Source of the DNA: Putridiphycobacter sp045110285
GTDB lineage: Bacteria; Bacteroidota; Bacteroidia; Flavobacteriales_D; Crocinitomicaceae
Length of the DNA: 61,881 nt
Assembly (NCBI GenBank): GCA_045110285.1
Contig: JBGCGA010000018.1
Span: forward strand, 1 to 61,881
Direction: 5' to 3'
Made by a program: the position numbers and the translations under genes. Position 1 is the first letter of the stretch; each line of letters starts with the position of its first letter. Below are positions 9,146-20,000 of this stretch, piece after piece. The notes below the pieces were generated by a model. That model was given only the letters and a program-made list of their open reading frames with translations, did no database searches and had not been told where the DNA came from.

Positions 9146-9986
9146 CGATAGCACCATAGAAATTCTTAGTTTAATTGACACTGCCACTGAAAGCAATATA
9201 GTGAAAACCGAACCAACTATTATTGTTGTAAGAGATACCATTTTTCAGTCAACTGCCATTCCAAATTCAAAAAAGGTTGACATTGTAGATCAATCGATTG
9301 ATTTAAATATTTCGCCACTAATTATAATTGCACTTGTTGGACTGGGAATTGCCCTGTACTTTTTAATGGCTTTTTTAAAAAAATACATTCTGCCAGTTTT
9401 CATTCAACGGTACCAAAAATTAAACATTAAATTATTTTGGTTTCGTTTTTCTTCAATTGTTTGGTTAATCTTTGGCCTCTTGGCACTTTATATTTTTATA
9501 AAAGGGAGTGTAGTAGTGACTTCCTTAGTAATTATAACAGTTGGTGCGGTTTTCCATAATTTCATCTTTGACTATATGCTGGGTATATTTTTTCAGTTTG
9601 AAAATAATATTAAACGCTTTGTTCAGTTTAGATTAGGGAATATTGAAGGAGAAGTTCACTCATTTGAAACCCGACACTTAAAAATATTAGACAAGCAAGG
9701 TGAAGAGGTTTATATTCCCTATAGAAATTTATTAAATGAGCCAGTTAGAATAATAAAGCAAGTTGATAGTTTTATAGAAAAGTCCTTTGAGATTGAAATA
9801 GAGGGGGATTCATCTCAGACATCACAATTACTGCGAAAATACATGACCATTTGTCCTTGGATTAAGGACAGTAATTCTTACCAAATAAATTACTTAAAAG
9901 AAAATAAGTACCTGATCTCTGTTCGGGTAAAAGAGGCCTTTACTGCCAATAAAATTGAAACGTTTGTTCAATCAAAGATTAAGTAA
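9135..9986 (+). CDS. MscS-family mechanosensitive channel-like protein
   Basis: A 283-aa membrane protein with an N-terminal stretch of about 60 residues and three hydrophobic segments (about 61-83, 104-123 and 126-152). The third runs into a sequence resembling the MscS pore helix and beta domain: ITVGAVFHNFIFDYMLGIFF, then an IEGEV strand and VYIPYRNLLNEPV, the counterpart of the MscS IPN..I motif. The classical Gly/Ala packing of the pore helix is weakened, so gating may differ from E. coli MscS. The start codon lies inside the last codons of the SLC12-NTPase gene (11-base overlap in another frame), so the two proteins are probably made in fixed proportion and may act together in osmotic or ionic control. 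Only five bases separate it from the convergent accC; no terminator is visible. Confidence 0.8.
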   Translation: MPINDSTIEILSLIDTATESNIVKTEPTIIVVRDTIFQSTAIPNSKKVDIVDQSIDLNISPLIIIALVGLGIALYFLMAFLKKYILPVFIQRYQKLNIKLFWFRFSSIVWLIFGLLALYIFIKGSVVVTSLVIITVGAVFHNFIFDYMLGIFFQFENNIKRFVQFRLGNIEGEVHSFETRHLKILDKQGEEVYIPYRNLLNEPVRIIKQVDSFIEKSFEIEIEGDSSQTSQLLRKYMTICPWIKDSNSYQINYLKENKYLISVRVKEAFTANKIETFVQSKIK

Positions 9987-9991
9987 TTAGT

Positions 9992-11458
9992 TTATCGGTT
10001 TTCCATCCACGGTGAATAATTACCATCAATTACTTTTGGCTGAGCTTCTTTCTTTTTCAGCTTAAATACTTCGTAAACCTTTTCCGCTAAATCAGCGCTC
10101 GGTTCTTGTTTTAGATGGTCGACATTATAATGATCAGCAACAAAATTAATGGTGAATTTACCGTTCCTAAATTCTTCGTGATTTAAGGCAAATTTACAAA
10201 ACCCAAGGGTGGTAGCAAATCCACTAATTTTATAATCATCAATGGCTTTAATCATTTTTTCTATGGCTGCCTCTCTTGTTTTGTCGTGTACAATTAGTTT
10301 AGCAATCATTGAATCATATTCTAAGGCAATTGGCATGCCTTGTTCGTAGCCATCATCAACTCTCACTCCTAATCCGGTTGGTCTTTCATAGAAATCTAAA
10401 CTTCCCAAATCAGGTAGAAAATCGTTTTCTGGATCTTCAGCATACACCCTTACCTCAATTGAATGTCCGTTAATTGTTAAATCCTCTTGCTTAATATCCA
10501 AAGCTTGACCTCTAGCTACTTTTATTTGCTCTTCTACTAAGTCTAGTCCAGTGATCATTTCTGTTACAGGATGTTCCACTTGCAGTCGAGTGTTCATTTC
10601 AAGAAAATAAAAGTTTTTGTCACGATCTAGCAGAAACTCAACAGTACCAACTCCCTCGTAATTACATGATCGCGCAACATTAATAGCTGCCTCACCCATT
10701 CTTTGTCGTAAATCATGATTTAACACAGCACTTGGAGCCTCCTCAACAACTTTTTGGTGCCGTCTTTGAATAGAGCACTCTCTTTCAAATAAATGAATGA
10801 CATTTCCATGTTGATCCGCTAATATTTGTAACTCAATATGTTTAGGTTCCAGTACAAATTTCTCAATAAATACTGCGCCATTCCCGAATGAAGACACAGC
10901 CTCTGAAACTGCTCTATCGTATTGACTTATAAATTCTTCACTATTTTCAACCACACGCATACCTTTACCTCCTCCTCCTGCAGCAGCTTTTATTAAGATT
11001 GGGTATCCAATACCTTCAGCAATCTTTTTTGCCTCTTCTAAATCAGTAATGGCTTCATCAGTGCCAGGAACCATTGGCACATCATAGGCTTTAACCGCTT
11101 GTTTGGCATCAATTTTATCGCCCATTATATTTATGGCTTCAATACCCGGGCCTATGAATTTAATTCCTGCTTTACTAACCCTTTCTGCAAATTCTGCATT
11201 TTCAGACAAGAAACCATATGCAGGATGGATCCCGTCTGTTTTTGTTTGAGTGGCTACTTCAATAATTTTATCTTGATTTAAATAGCTTTCAGATGGTTGA
11301 GATTTCCCAATATAGTAGGCTTCATCTGCAAATTTTACAAAAGGAGCATTTTTGTCTGCATCCGAAAAAACAGCAACTGATGCTATATTCAGGCGTTTTA
11401 ATGTCCTCATTATTCTTAATGCAATTTCTCCTCTATTGGCTACTAAAACTTTTTTCAT
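9992..11458 (-). CDS. accC: Biotin carboxylase (acetyl/acyl-CoA carboxylase subunit A)
   Basis: ATP-grasp enzyme of 488 aa that carboxylates the biotin of a carrier protein with ATP and bicarbonate, the first half-reaction of acetyl- or propionyl-CoA carboxylase. The start MKKVLVANRGEIALRI is diagnostic. The glycine-rich ATP lid GGGGKG is at 161-166, and EMNTRLQVEHPVTE holds the bicarbonate/ATP residues. E. coli AccC is about 449 aa; the extra C-terminal ~35 residues (ending in SPWMENR) recall the longer biotin carboxylases of Bacteroidota propionyl/acyl-CoA carboxylases. No biotin carrier (accB) or carboxyltransferase gene adjoins it. The gene follows tamB by 12 bases on the same strand and may share its mRNA. 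Whether it serves fatty-acid synthesis or propionate use cannot be told here. Confidence 0.92.
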   Translation of the reverse strand: MKKVLVANRGEIALRIMRTLKRLNIASVAVFSDADKNAPFVKFADEAYYIGKSQPSESYLNQDKIIEVATQTKTDGIHPAYGFLSENAEFAERVSKAGIKFIGPGIEAINIMGDKIDAKQAVKAYDVPMVPGTDEAITDLEEAKKIAEGIGYPILIKAAAGGGGKGMRVVENSEEFISQYDRAVSEAVSSFGNGAVFIEKFVLEPKHIELQILADQHGNVIHLFERECSIQRRHQKVVEEAPSAVLNHDLRQRMGEAAINVARSCNYEGVGTVEFLLDRDKNFYFLEMNTRLQVEHPVTEMITGLDLVEEQIKVARGQALDIKQEDLTINGHSIEVRVYAEDPENDFLPDLGSLDFYERPTGLGVRVDDGYEQGMPIALEYDSMIAKLIVHDKTREAAIEKMIKAIDDYKISGFATTLGFCKFALNHEEFRNGKFTINFVADHYNVDHLKQEPSADLAEKVYEVFKLKKKEAQPKVIDGNYSPWMENR

Positions 11459-11470
11459 ATATTTTAATTA

Positions 11471-14400
11471 TTATTCTTCAATCGGTGCAACAGGTTTAAA
11501 GTCATCCTGAACAGGTGTTTTTCTGTTATTCGTGGGTCCTTTTTGTTTTTCTTGTTTTCTAAAGATATTCAAAAATCCTTGTAATAATTTAAAGTCGCGT
11601 TTTGAATTAAAAGATTCTTGATAGCTCAATCCAAATCCTTGAGTAAATGGTCCTCTATCTTGATTGGCAATTTCGTTTGACTCATTAAACACACTAATTG
11701 TAAATGTTCCTTCTTTATTCAATTCATATTGTATATTGACATCTCCTACAATATTTGAAGCCTTACTCTCCCCTTCTACTTCTGCTTCACCAGCAGATAC
11801 TACACCAACTGATGTGGTAATCTTTAACCTATCGTCTAAAAAACTGGTAGAAAATCCGAGTTGGGCGTGATCAGTTCCTATATCAGAATTTAAATTATAG
11901 TTTTCACCAATTTGTCCTAAAACAGCATTTATTTGCTGATTAACGATATCTTCAGCTACATTTCCAGAGGCATTTCCAGAGGCTGTAGAACCTTCAACAG
12001 CAATAAATTTCTTAAAAATCAACAATGAAAAAAACTGCTTATTCAAATCATCTTCAATAGCTCGAATTTGGTTCAGCGCGGCTTTTGCTTCGTCCTTGGC
12101 TTGTGGTGCTGTAATATCAAACTCAAGTTTTGGACTCAACAAAGTCTGTGATAGGTTTAAGTAGCCGTAAACTATATCTTTACCGCTAGTCCCAGCTACA
12201 TCAGAAGCTATAATATCTCCCATATCAACATTTCGTTTAAATCTTGTTTTGATATCAATATTAGCATCATAGGGTGATTGTGTCCAAACTACGGTGCTAC
12301 CATCAATAATTTCGAAATCCTCTTTTACCACATTTTTCATATTAAAATTGTAGACACCATTGTGAATTGTATATTTTCCAAACATTGCCATATCTCCGTA
12401 ATTATCCATTGATAATTCTATATCTCCAGATCCACGTGCTATTATTTGATCGTTTAAAAGTGGATCGAAAACAATATTCACTTTGGCTTCGTCAGTGACT
12501 CTAAAATTCATTGTTAATGTCATCCCTAACCTTTCAATTTTAACATCTGCGGTATCACGGCTTAATGTATCGGGATCGTAAAACTTCACAAAACTGCTTT
12601 CTTCAATTTCACTAGAACCGTATAGAGGCAGAGTTAAATCTGTTCCTTTTTCAGTTTTTAAATCCACTCCGATTTCTGTGATATCGTTAAAGCCAAAAAT
12701 ATTTACTGTTCCCGTAACAAATGCCTTTCCATAGTATACATCTCCGTCTTTATAATAAGTGTCCATAGCTAGAAAGGTTTTTGTAGTATTCGGATCTTCT
12801 AAATCGAGTGTAACATCATAATTCCACTGGCTATAGTTTGTATGATATATTTGCATCATTCCTATCCCCATATTGCCAAGCTGGTCAGTAATATCAAGGT
12901 TAAATGCTAATATTTCACCTTCATTGAAGTTAATGAGACCAGCTACTTTGTAATCAACATTAAACATAGGCACTTTTACTGTTGTTGGTTCAACCATTAA
13001 GTCACCAATAATTATTGGATTATCTAGTTCCCCTCTGACTTTTAATTCCCCGTCAAGATTACCTCTAATATTGGTATATAATTCCGGATCAGAAAACGCA
13101 TTTAAAAAGGCAATATCAGTATGTTCAAACACCAAATTAAGATCTAAATTATCAGTTTCTCTTTCCACATAATAAAACCCATTAAAATCGAATCTTTTCA
13201 CATTATCTCTAAAAAGATTTCCGTTTAAGTCTAGTGCGTTATTTATTTTATCCCACCTCCCTTCAACGGCTATATCTCCAACTAATTCGGAGTTAATTTT
13301 AAGGTTTTTGATACTTGCATCAGATGTTGCTCTGATATTATTATACAGGTCAGCAACTCCTCCTTTCATATTCAAAACACCATCAAGCGTTAGACTACCT
13401 CCTAGGAAGCCATTTAGTTCAGACAAATCAAAATCTTTGATGTCGATATTAAGCCACTCATCCGGATTTTTAGAAACTTGTCCATCTAGTTTTACATAAT
13501 GGTTATTGCTATTGATGACAATATTATCAACATTTATATGATCCGGATTCCAAAGGAAGCTTGAGTTTTCAGCAATATCCCACCGGGAGTCTTGAAGATA
13601 AAAATAGGATGGCTCAAACCTAGTAAAAATATCATTATTTGATCTGAGTTCAGTTATAATTTTAAATTGAGCCGAATTAACAAAAGCATTTTTTTGCCAT
13701 CCAAGATCAGTAGATAATGAATTACTTTTTACCAAGGAGTTAAACTTAAAACTATCTATACGCATACTGTCGCTCAACTGAACAGAACGAATATCATAAT
13801 CTAAAATACCATACAGGCTATCAAAATCATGCTTTAGGTGAATGCCTTTAAATATTTTGTCTTGATATTCGAACTTTTTTGATTTGATATCTAAAGTTGT
13901 AGTTTGATTTTCTAAATGGCTTTCCAATTCAACCAATGTATTTGCTTCCACATAGTAAGTCGTATCAAAAAATCTCAAAATAGGATTAATGTTTTTTAGA
14001 TTCATTATTAATTTAAAATCCTCAACGGTTTCAGCAGGGATTGTCATTTTTTGAAGATAGTTTGGAACTAGTTGCGCAACTTGATTATTTAACATTGGAA
14101 CAATTTGAGTAAAGTCAAATTTTCCTTTAAGGCTAGCATCTACATAATTAGACATGACCGTGACCACATCCTCTTCTCCTGTCCTTAGAACCAGCAAATC
14201 TACAGCGGTAAAATCTAATTCCTTTTGTCCATCAAAAAACTGAAAATTTTCAATATTTACACTGCCTGCCATATTATCAATAGAGTTTCCTTTCAGATTA
14301 ATATTCATATTAGTTTTGACATTTGTGGAAACATTTCCTTCCATGAAGTTCAATTTCACTATAAATGCGCTATCTACTTTTAAATTAAAATCAAACTGCA

Positions 14401-16003
14401 ATTCCTTTTTAAAATCGATATATCCATCATATTTCAATGCTAAATTTTCATCTTTTACATCTACTTTGCCCGTAAACCTACTGTTGCTGTAGTTACCTTT
14501 ATCTACCGAAATATTACGGTAATTGTAGCCATTTAAAGACAAATTGTTAAAGTATCCTCTAAACATTAAATCCATTTCACTCGTTGAAAACCCTTTAGAT
14601 CCCGGCAAAATTTGCACATAACCATTCACTTTTCCTAGACTATTGGTACCTGAAAGCTTAGCTAAGTTTAAATCCTCAATTACTAGGTGTTTCGAAAGAG
14701 TATCTGACTGAATTCCATGGTAATAAAATAGCCCGTCAGACTTTTGTTGGAATTTGATGCCATTTTGTGAATACAAGTTACCTAGACCTGTTAATACTTT
14801 ACCTTGCACCATAAAATTTTTCAGGTCTCCTTTAAACCGACCGTTAATAACTTTTATTGTTGCCAAGTTTCGCAAATTGGGAGGTAATTCAATATGCTTT
14901 TTGCCATTTAGGAATGGCTGAAGATTCAATGTTTCTATATCGTCTACACTGGTTTGAAAAAATGCAATTTCTTCATCAAATTCATAGGTATTGATGTCAT
15001 CCAAATTCGGTATTTGAAAATTACCTTGAAGCTTAGTTTTTGTTAAAGTTTGAATATCTAAATTACTAATCTCCATTCCATTTACTGGCCCATATAATTC
15101 CGCATTTACTATGGTTAGCGTATCAGACATACCATTTAACTGAGGCACAAAATAGGCTAGGTCGGCCAAGGCAATTTTCGTATTTTCTATGTGTGCATTA
15201 AAATTTACTTGATTTAAAAAATCTTCAAAGTCTTTGGGGCCGTTGTTGGTTTTTAGCTCTAAAACATCTGCATTTAATTCAGAATTTTTAAGTGACAATT
15301 GAAGTTCGTTTAAACTGATAATATTTTCGTTATACAAAACCTTTGAGGATAGGTTTTTTAGTTCTAATCCAGATTGCTCAATAAAACTTAATTGATCAAT
15401 CCTCGATTCAATCGTATTTTTAGAAAAATTGAAATTAGAAAATCTCCCGTGCAATCTCTGCACGTCTATATGAGAGTAATCTATACCAAAGTCAGTCTTC
15501 TCACTGTTGTAGTCGTTGTATTGAAAATTTATATTATTAAGTGCTATTTCATTAACCGTTATATCAAAGTCCAAACTTGCAGTATCTTCTGAACTTGGAC
15601 CAAGGTAGTCGATAATATGTTGAAAGTTGAATGTATTATCTCCTTTGGTTTTATTTAGAATGGCTTTGGCATTAACAAGTGTCACATTGTCAATAATAGC
15701 ATATTTCTGTTTTAAATCCCAATCTCCTAAATTTATACTAATTTCTTGGGCTGCCAGTAAAGTATCTAAATTTTTATCTTCAATAAAAACACCTTCTAGA
15801 TTAAGCCTATCAAAAAAGACAATATCTATTTTATCAATATCAACCTTGGTTCCTAGTTCCTTGCTTAAATAAGTGGTTGCCTTTTTGCCTAAAAAGGTCT
15901 GAAAAGTACTGCTACGAATAAAAAAAGCAAATAGAATAATAGTGACGAGAATGATTTCGACGAATAATAAAACAATATGACCTATGCCTTTTGCTATTTT
16001 CAC
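11471..16003 (-). CDS. tamB: TamB/DUF490 translocation and assembly module protein
   Basis: A 1510-aa AsmA/TamB-type envelope protein. Residues about 8-30 form a single N-terminal transmembrane anchor (IGHIVLLFVEIILVTIILF). The rest is a long run of short beta strands, as expected for the periplasm-spanning beta-taco that shuttles phospholipid or helps outer-membrane protein assembly. The C-terminal ~300 residues carry the TamB/DUF490 domain, including the segment GDIELSMDNYGDMAMFGKYT and the closing region GFGLSYQESFNSKRDF. The end is proline-, lysine- and glutamate-rich. The chosen ATG (16003) gives the anchor directly at the N-terminus. It diverges from tsaD, whose promoter overlaps its first codons, and is followed by accC after 12 bases. 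A TamA/BamA partner is not in the window. Confidence 0.88.
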   Translation of the reverse strand: MKIAKGIGHIVLLFVEIILVTIILFAFFIRSSTFQTFLGKKATTYLSKELGTKVDIDKIDIVFFDRLNLEGVFIEDKNLDTLLAAQEISINLGDWDLKQKYAIIDNVTLVNAKAILNKTKGDNTFNFQHIIDYLGPSSEDTASLDFDITVNEIALNNINFQYNDYNSEKTDFGIDYSHIDVQRLHGRFSNFNFSKNTIESRIDQLSFIEQSGLELKNLSSKVLYNENIISLNELQLSLKNSELNADVLELKTNNGPKDFEDFLNQVNFNAHIENTKIALADLAYFVPQLNGMSDTLTIVNAELYGPVNGMEISNLDIQTLTKTKLQGNFQIPNLDDINTYEFDEEIAFFQTSVDDIETLNLQPFLNGKKHIELPPNLRNLATIKVINGRFKGDLKNFMVQGKVLTGLGNLYSQNGIKFQQKSDGLFYYHGIQSDTLSKHLVIEDLNLAKLSGTNSLGKVNGYVQILPGSKGFSTSEMDLMFRGYFNNLSLNGYNYRNISVDKGNYSNSRFTGKVDVKDENLALKYDGYIDFKKELQFDFNLKVDSAFIVKLNFMEGNVSTNVKTNMNINLKGNSIDNMAGSVNIENFQFFDGQKELDFTAVDLLVLRTGEEDVVTVMSNYVDASLKGKFDFTQIVPMLNNQVAQLVPNYLQKMTIPAETVEDFKLIMNLKNINPILRFFDTTYYVEANTLVELESHLENQTTTLDIKSKKFEYQDKIFKGIHLKHDFDSLYGILDYDIRSVQLSDSMRIDSFKFNSLVKSNSLSTDLGWQKNAFVNSAQFKIITELRSNNDIFTRFEPSYFYLQDSRWDIAENSSFLWNPDHINVDNIVINSNNHYVKLDGQVSKNPDEWLNIDIKDFDLSELNGFLGGSLTLDGVLNMKGGVADLYNNIRATSDASIKNLKINSELVGDIAVEGRWDKINNALDLNGNLFRDNVKRFDFNGFYYVERETDNLDLNLVFEHTDIAFLNAFSDPELYTNIRGNLDGELKVRGELDNPIIIGDLMVEPTTVKVPMFNVDYKVAGLINFNEGEILAFNLDITDQLGNMGIGMMQIYHTNYSQWNYDVTLDLEDPNTTKTFLAMDTYYKDGDVYYGKAFVTGTVNIFGFNDITEIGVDLKTEKGTDLTLPLYGSSEIEESSFVKFYDPDTLSRDTADVKIERLGMTLTMNFRVTDEAKVNIVFDPLLNDQIIARGSGDIELSMDNYGDMAMFGKYTIHNGVYNFNMKNVVKEDFEIIDGSTVVWTQSPYDANIDIKTRFKRNVDMGDIIASDVAGTSGKDIVYGYLNLSQTLLSPKLEFDITAPQAKDEAKAALNQIRAIEDDLNKQFFSLLIFKKFIAVEGSTASGNASGNVAEDIVNQQINAVLGQIGENYNLNSDIGTDHAQLGFSTSFLDDRLKITTSVGVVSAGEAEVEGESKASNIVGDVNIQYELNKEGTFTISVFNESNEIANQDRGPFTQGFGLSYQESFNSKRDFKLLQGFLNIFRKQEKQKGPTNNRKTPVQDDFKPVAPIEE

Positions 16004-16011
16004 TAATTTTG
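16004..16011 (+). promoter_or_regulatory. -7 promoter box for tsaD
   Basis: TAATTTTG matches TAnnTTTG exactly and lies 32 bases before the tsaD ATG at 16044, just outside the first codon of the divergent tamB gene. No TTG is found at 17-23 bases upstream. The position argues against the longer reading frame that opens at 15984, since that start would precede the predicted transcript. Confidence 0.5.
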
Positions 16012-16043
16012 CCTTGAAAAATTATTGTGCTAAATTAACCAAA

Positions 16044-17069
16044 ATGGACAAAAAACGAGCCATAATTCTAGGAATTGAGTCTTCATGTGATGACACATCT
16101 GCAGCTATTTTAGTAGACGGAGCCATAATCAGTAATATTGTTGCTGGGCAAGCTGTGCATGAAGCTTTTGGAGGCGTTGTTCCTGAGTTAGCATCACGCG
16201 CGCATCAACAGAATATTATTCCTGTTGTTGAGGCGGCTATTAAGGAAGCTAAAATAGACAAAAACGATATTTCAGCGATAGCCTTTACGAGAGGACCTGG
16301 GCTGCTCGGCTCATTGATAGTTGGAACTTGTTTTTCTAAAAGCTTAGCCATGGCCTTAAAAATACCGTTGATTGAAGTAAACCACATGCATGGACACATT
16401 TTGGCTCATTTTATTAAAAACTCGGAAAAAAGGTATCCTGCATTCCCATTTATATGTTTAACCGTGTCTGGAGGACATACCCAAATAGTTTTAGTAAGAG
16501 ATTTTTTTGACATGACGGTCTTGGGTGAAACAATTGATGATGCGGCCGGAGAAGCGTTTGATAAAGCCGCAAAAATTATGAGTTTACCTTATCCTGGTGG
16601 GCCATTAATTGATAAATATGCCAAAACTGGAAACCCGAAAGCATTTCCTTTTCCAGTTTCTAATCTTGAAGGATATAGTTTCAGCTTTAGCGGTTTAAAA
16701 ACGAGTTTACTTTACTTTCTAAAAAAACAAATTGTATCAAATCCTAATTTTATTTCTGACAACCTAAATGATATTTGTGCATCCTATCAATATTCTATTA
16801 TTAAAGCACTTTTTAAAAAGCTTGTTTTGGCTGCAAGGTCGCATAAAATTGAGCATATTGCAATAGCTGGTGGTGTTTCTGCAAATTCATTATTAAGAAG
16901 TGAGCTTGTCAGAATTGGAAAACAGGAAAAATGGACCACATTTGTACCTAATTTCGAATACTGTACCGACAATGCTGGCATGATAGCAATTGCAGGATAC
17001 TATAAGTTTTTAAAAAAGGATTTTGTGGGCCAAGATATTACTCCGAATGCACGACTAAAGATTAGTTGA
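16044..17069 (+). CDS. tsaD: tRNA N6-adenosine threonylcarbamoyltransferase
   Basis: TsaD (Kae1/YgjD family), 341 aa from the ATG at 16044. It transfers the threonylcarbamoyl group to A37 of tRNAs reading ANN codons, together with TsaB and TsaE. The start is set by the family pattern ILGIESSCDDTSAA; an upstream in-frame ATG at 15984 would add 20 unrelated residues and overlap tamB. Metal ligands His114 and His118 are in HMHGH. The ATP/substrate segments VSGGHTQIV, GGVSANS and the C-terminal YCTDNAGMIA, which carries the conserved Asp ligand, are intact. It is a single gene divergent from tamB, and its last eight bases overlap the end of the convergent OmpA-family gene. Confidence 0.95.
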   Translation: MDKKRAIILGIESSCDDTSAAILVDGAIISNIVAGQAVHEAFGGVVPELASRAHQQNIIPVVEAAIKEAKIDKNDISAIAFTRGPGLLGSLIVGTCFSKSLAMALKIPLIEVNHMHGHILAHFIKNSEKRYPAFPFICLTVSGGHTQIVLVRDFFDMTVLGETIDDAAGEAFDKAAKIMSLPYPGGPLIDKYAKTGNPKAFPFPVSNLEGYSFSFSGLKTSLLYFLKKQIVSNPNFISDNLNDICASYQYSIIKALFKKLVLAARSHKIEHIAIAGGVSANSLLRSELVRIGKQEKWTTFVPNFEYCTDNAGMIAIAGYYKFLKKDFVGQDITPNARLKIS

Positions 17070-20000
17070 AAATTCTTAGTTCAGCTCTTCTATTTAACGC
17101 ATGAAATTTATCTGGGCAGTCAATACCGTCTTCACAATCGTTAACTAGCTTACCTTCTCCATAAGCATTAATTATTATTCTACTTTCATCAATTCCCTCA
17201 CGAACCAAATACGATTTCACCCATTTCGCTCGTTTTTCAGATAAAATTAGGTTGTAATTATCGGATGCACGAGAATCCGCATATGCACTAATTTCTAATG
17301 TACTGGAGGTATTAATTTCTAGAAGCAATAATGTTTTCTTTATTTTTAGCAAGTCACTTTTATTGGGGCTGGTTTTATTAGAGCCAAAATATATCGATTC
17401 TATTTCATTAGAAATGTCAAGAGCTGATGTTCCAAAAGTTGCATGTTTGGTGTTGTCAGAAAACTGTTCCATAATTTCGACAGGTATTTCAGAAGCAAAT
17501 CCTTGTGGTTTATAAACAAAGAATCCTTTTTCACCGCTTGCCAGTTTTGCCAACTGCTTACCATCCTCTCCAACTATAAATAAGGAGAAATTCTCAAGAT
17601 CAAAATCTTCAGGGACACTTTCAAGCTTAAATAGAACTGTTGAAATGCCTGGTAATTTTTCAAAAACAAAATTACCAAATCTATCGGCTACTACTTGTCC
17701 TATTTTATTTCCATTTCCATCATAAGCAAACACCTTTAATTGAGGGTCAAAATCGCCTTCTTGACTATTGTAATCAAAATTCCCTTTGATATCGAATATT
17801 AAATCGAGAGACTCTTCTAACTTATTAAGTCCCGCTAAATTCTTGTTATTATCAACTAAGTCTAATTTGCGATAAGTAAATTTATTTGTTGCTGAAGGCA
17901 GAAGTGTAAGCTCATTTATTTGATCATCTTTTTTAACATTAATGCTAAACAAATCTAAACTCATTGAATCTGGCTTATCAGTTATTTCAATGTTATATAA
18001 AGACATATTGTTTTCATCAGTGAACTTAAATTCACCCTTTGCATTCGTGCGTTCTTTTGAGTGAAAATTATTATTCTTATCGTAGATGCTGATTTCAACT
18101 CCATCAGCTAAATCAATGCTTTGATTATTGTACTTAACACTACCAAACACCTCTTCGCCTGTACCAGCCATGAAATCAAATTCTCCCTCATCTACTTTAT
18201 CTCTTGCCTTTAATGCTTGTATATTAAGTATTTCAAGAGATCGATAAACAAAATCTCCATTTGATTGCGGAATAATTTCTTTAATTAAATTTCCGCTATC
18301 ATCAATGATTTTTAGAGAAATATCAGCTGCATCAAAATTTTCATCCATTTTATCTAACTGAAAAGAATAATTTTCAATTCCAGCCATTTTTTCATAAACA
18401 AATTGCCCCTTTGCATTGGACCTAAGGGTATCAATGAAATTACCATTCTCGTCATACACACTAATGATCAAATCTTGTCCAAAATCAACATCCATTCCAC
18501 CTTTATCAAAATCGCCATTAATTAACCCTGAATCGAATGAGAATGCATCTTCTCTTAAATAGTTTTTCCTTTCGAGGTCATTAATATCTAGGACCTTCAA
18601 TTGTCGGAATAAATAGAAACCACTACCATCATCTTTTAATTTTTCTATGATCTTTCCATCAAGGTTAAAAATAATAAGCGTTAAATCTGTATTCTCTTCT
18701 TCAAGCTTTACAATGTAATCTTTGTCTTTAGGCAAATTTGAAAAATCAAAATATCCGCTTTCATCTGATGAAATAGTGTGCGCAGTATTACCATTGGGAT
18801 CTATAAGATTTACTTTCAAAACTCCTGTTTCTTCTGTTGGATTATCTTCGTAAAGGAATCGACCAGATATAATAGTTTCGCCATTCTCATTAATTTGACT
18901 TAAGTTCAATTCTCCTACATCCTTTATTTCAACTGCTTTATAAACGAATTCATTGCCTTCGTCGGCCAGTAGCTTGTCGTCTGGGTTACCTTCACTATCA
19001 AATAGAACTAAATCCATCTCAGCTTTTGACTTAGCTTGTATAGTATAATTTTCTAATGATCCTATATCTTCAAATTCAAACTCACCATTTTCGTTTACAA
19101 AAACCTCCAAAACAGGCTCTTTCATATCGTTTAACAAATAGACGGTAAGCGGTTGTTCAATCGCTTCATCTAATTTTCTGTATTTAAACTTACCAAATAA
19201 ACTGTTTTTATAATTTTTTTGTTTGTTGATTGTAATTGCAAATATGTCGTCGTTTCCGTTTCTATTCGAACTCAAAAAACCGATATTTTTACCTTTGACT
19301 TTAAAGAATCCAAAATCGTCGGCTACTGTGTTTACAAAGTCTAAATTTTTAGCATCTCTTGATCCAAGTTCTAGATAAAACACATCTAAACCGCCTTTAC
19401 TTTCTTTTCTATTTGATGAAAAAAATAGCGTTCTATCTTCTCCGTAATGGGGAAAAAGCTCGTCGAATTTAGTGTTGACGCTTTTTATATTGGCTGGACT
19501 CGTCCATTTCCCTTCCTTAATACTAGACGAGTAGACATCTTTCCCTCCTACTCCGCCTTCGACATCAGATACAAAATAAAGAGTTTGTGTTTTAGAATCA
19601 TACGAAGGATGAGCAAATACATAAAGTGGATTATTGAATGGCAATTGTTGTGGTGTTTTATTCCATTTCCCTCCTACTTTGGTTAGCATAAAAAGCTGAG
19701 GCTTTAAAATATTAATATTTTTATCCTTTACTTTAAATGGGACTTTTGTAAAAAATAAGGTATCCCCAGAAGATGAGAAGCACAATGGGCCAACATGTGT
19801 AAATTGATCTTTTAGTTCAATCATTTGTTGAATATTATTGACTTTTACTTCATAGTAGTCTTCCAAACCGCTTACATCCGCTTTGTATACATTAACCTTT
19901 CCATTCTTTTCCCAGTTGTTTTCTTTATAGTGCACTAGTGAAGGCTCACGTGACGAGGCAAAATAGGCTTCGTTTCCAGAGACAACAAGAGAAAAATCTT

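Noticed and set aside
15984..16043. Upstream start for TsaD
   Set aside because: It would overlap tamB and contain the -7 box; the family start is MDKKRAIILGIESS at 16044.
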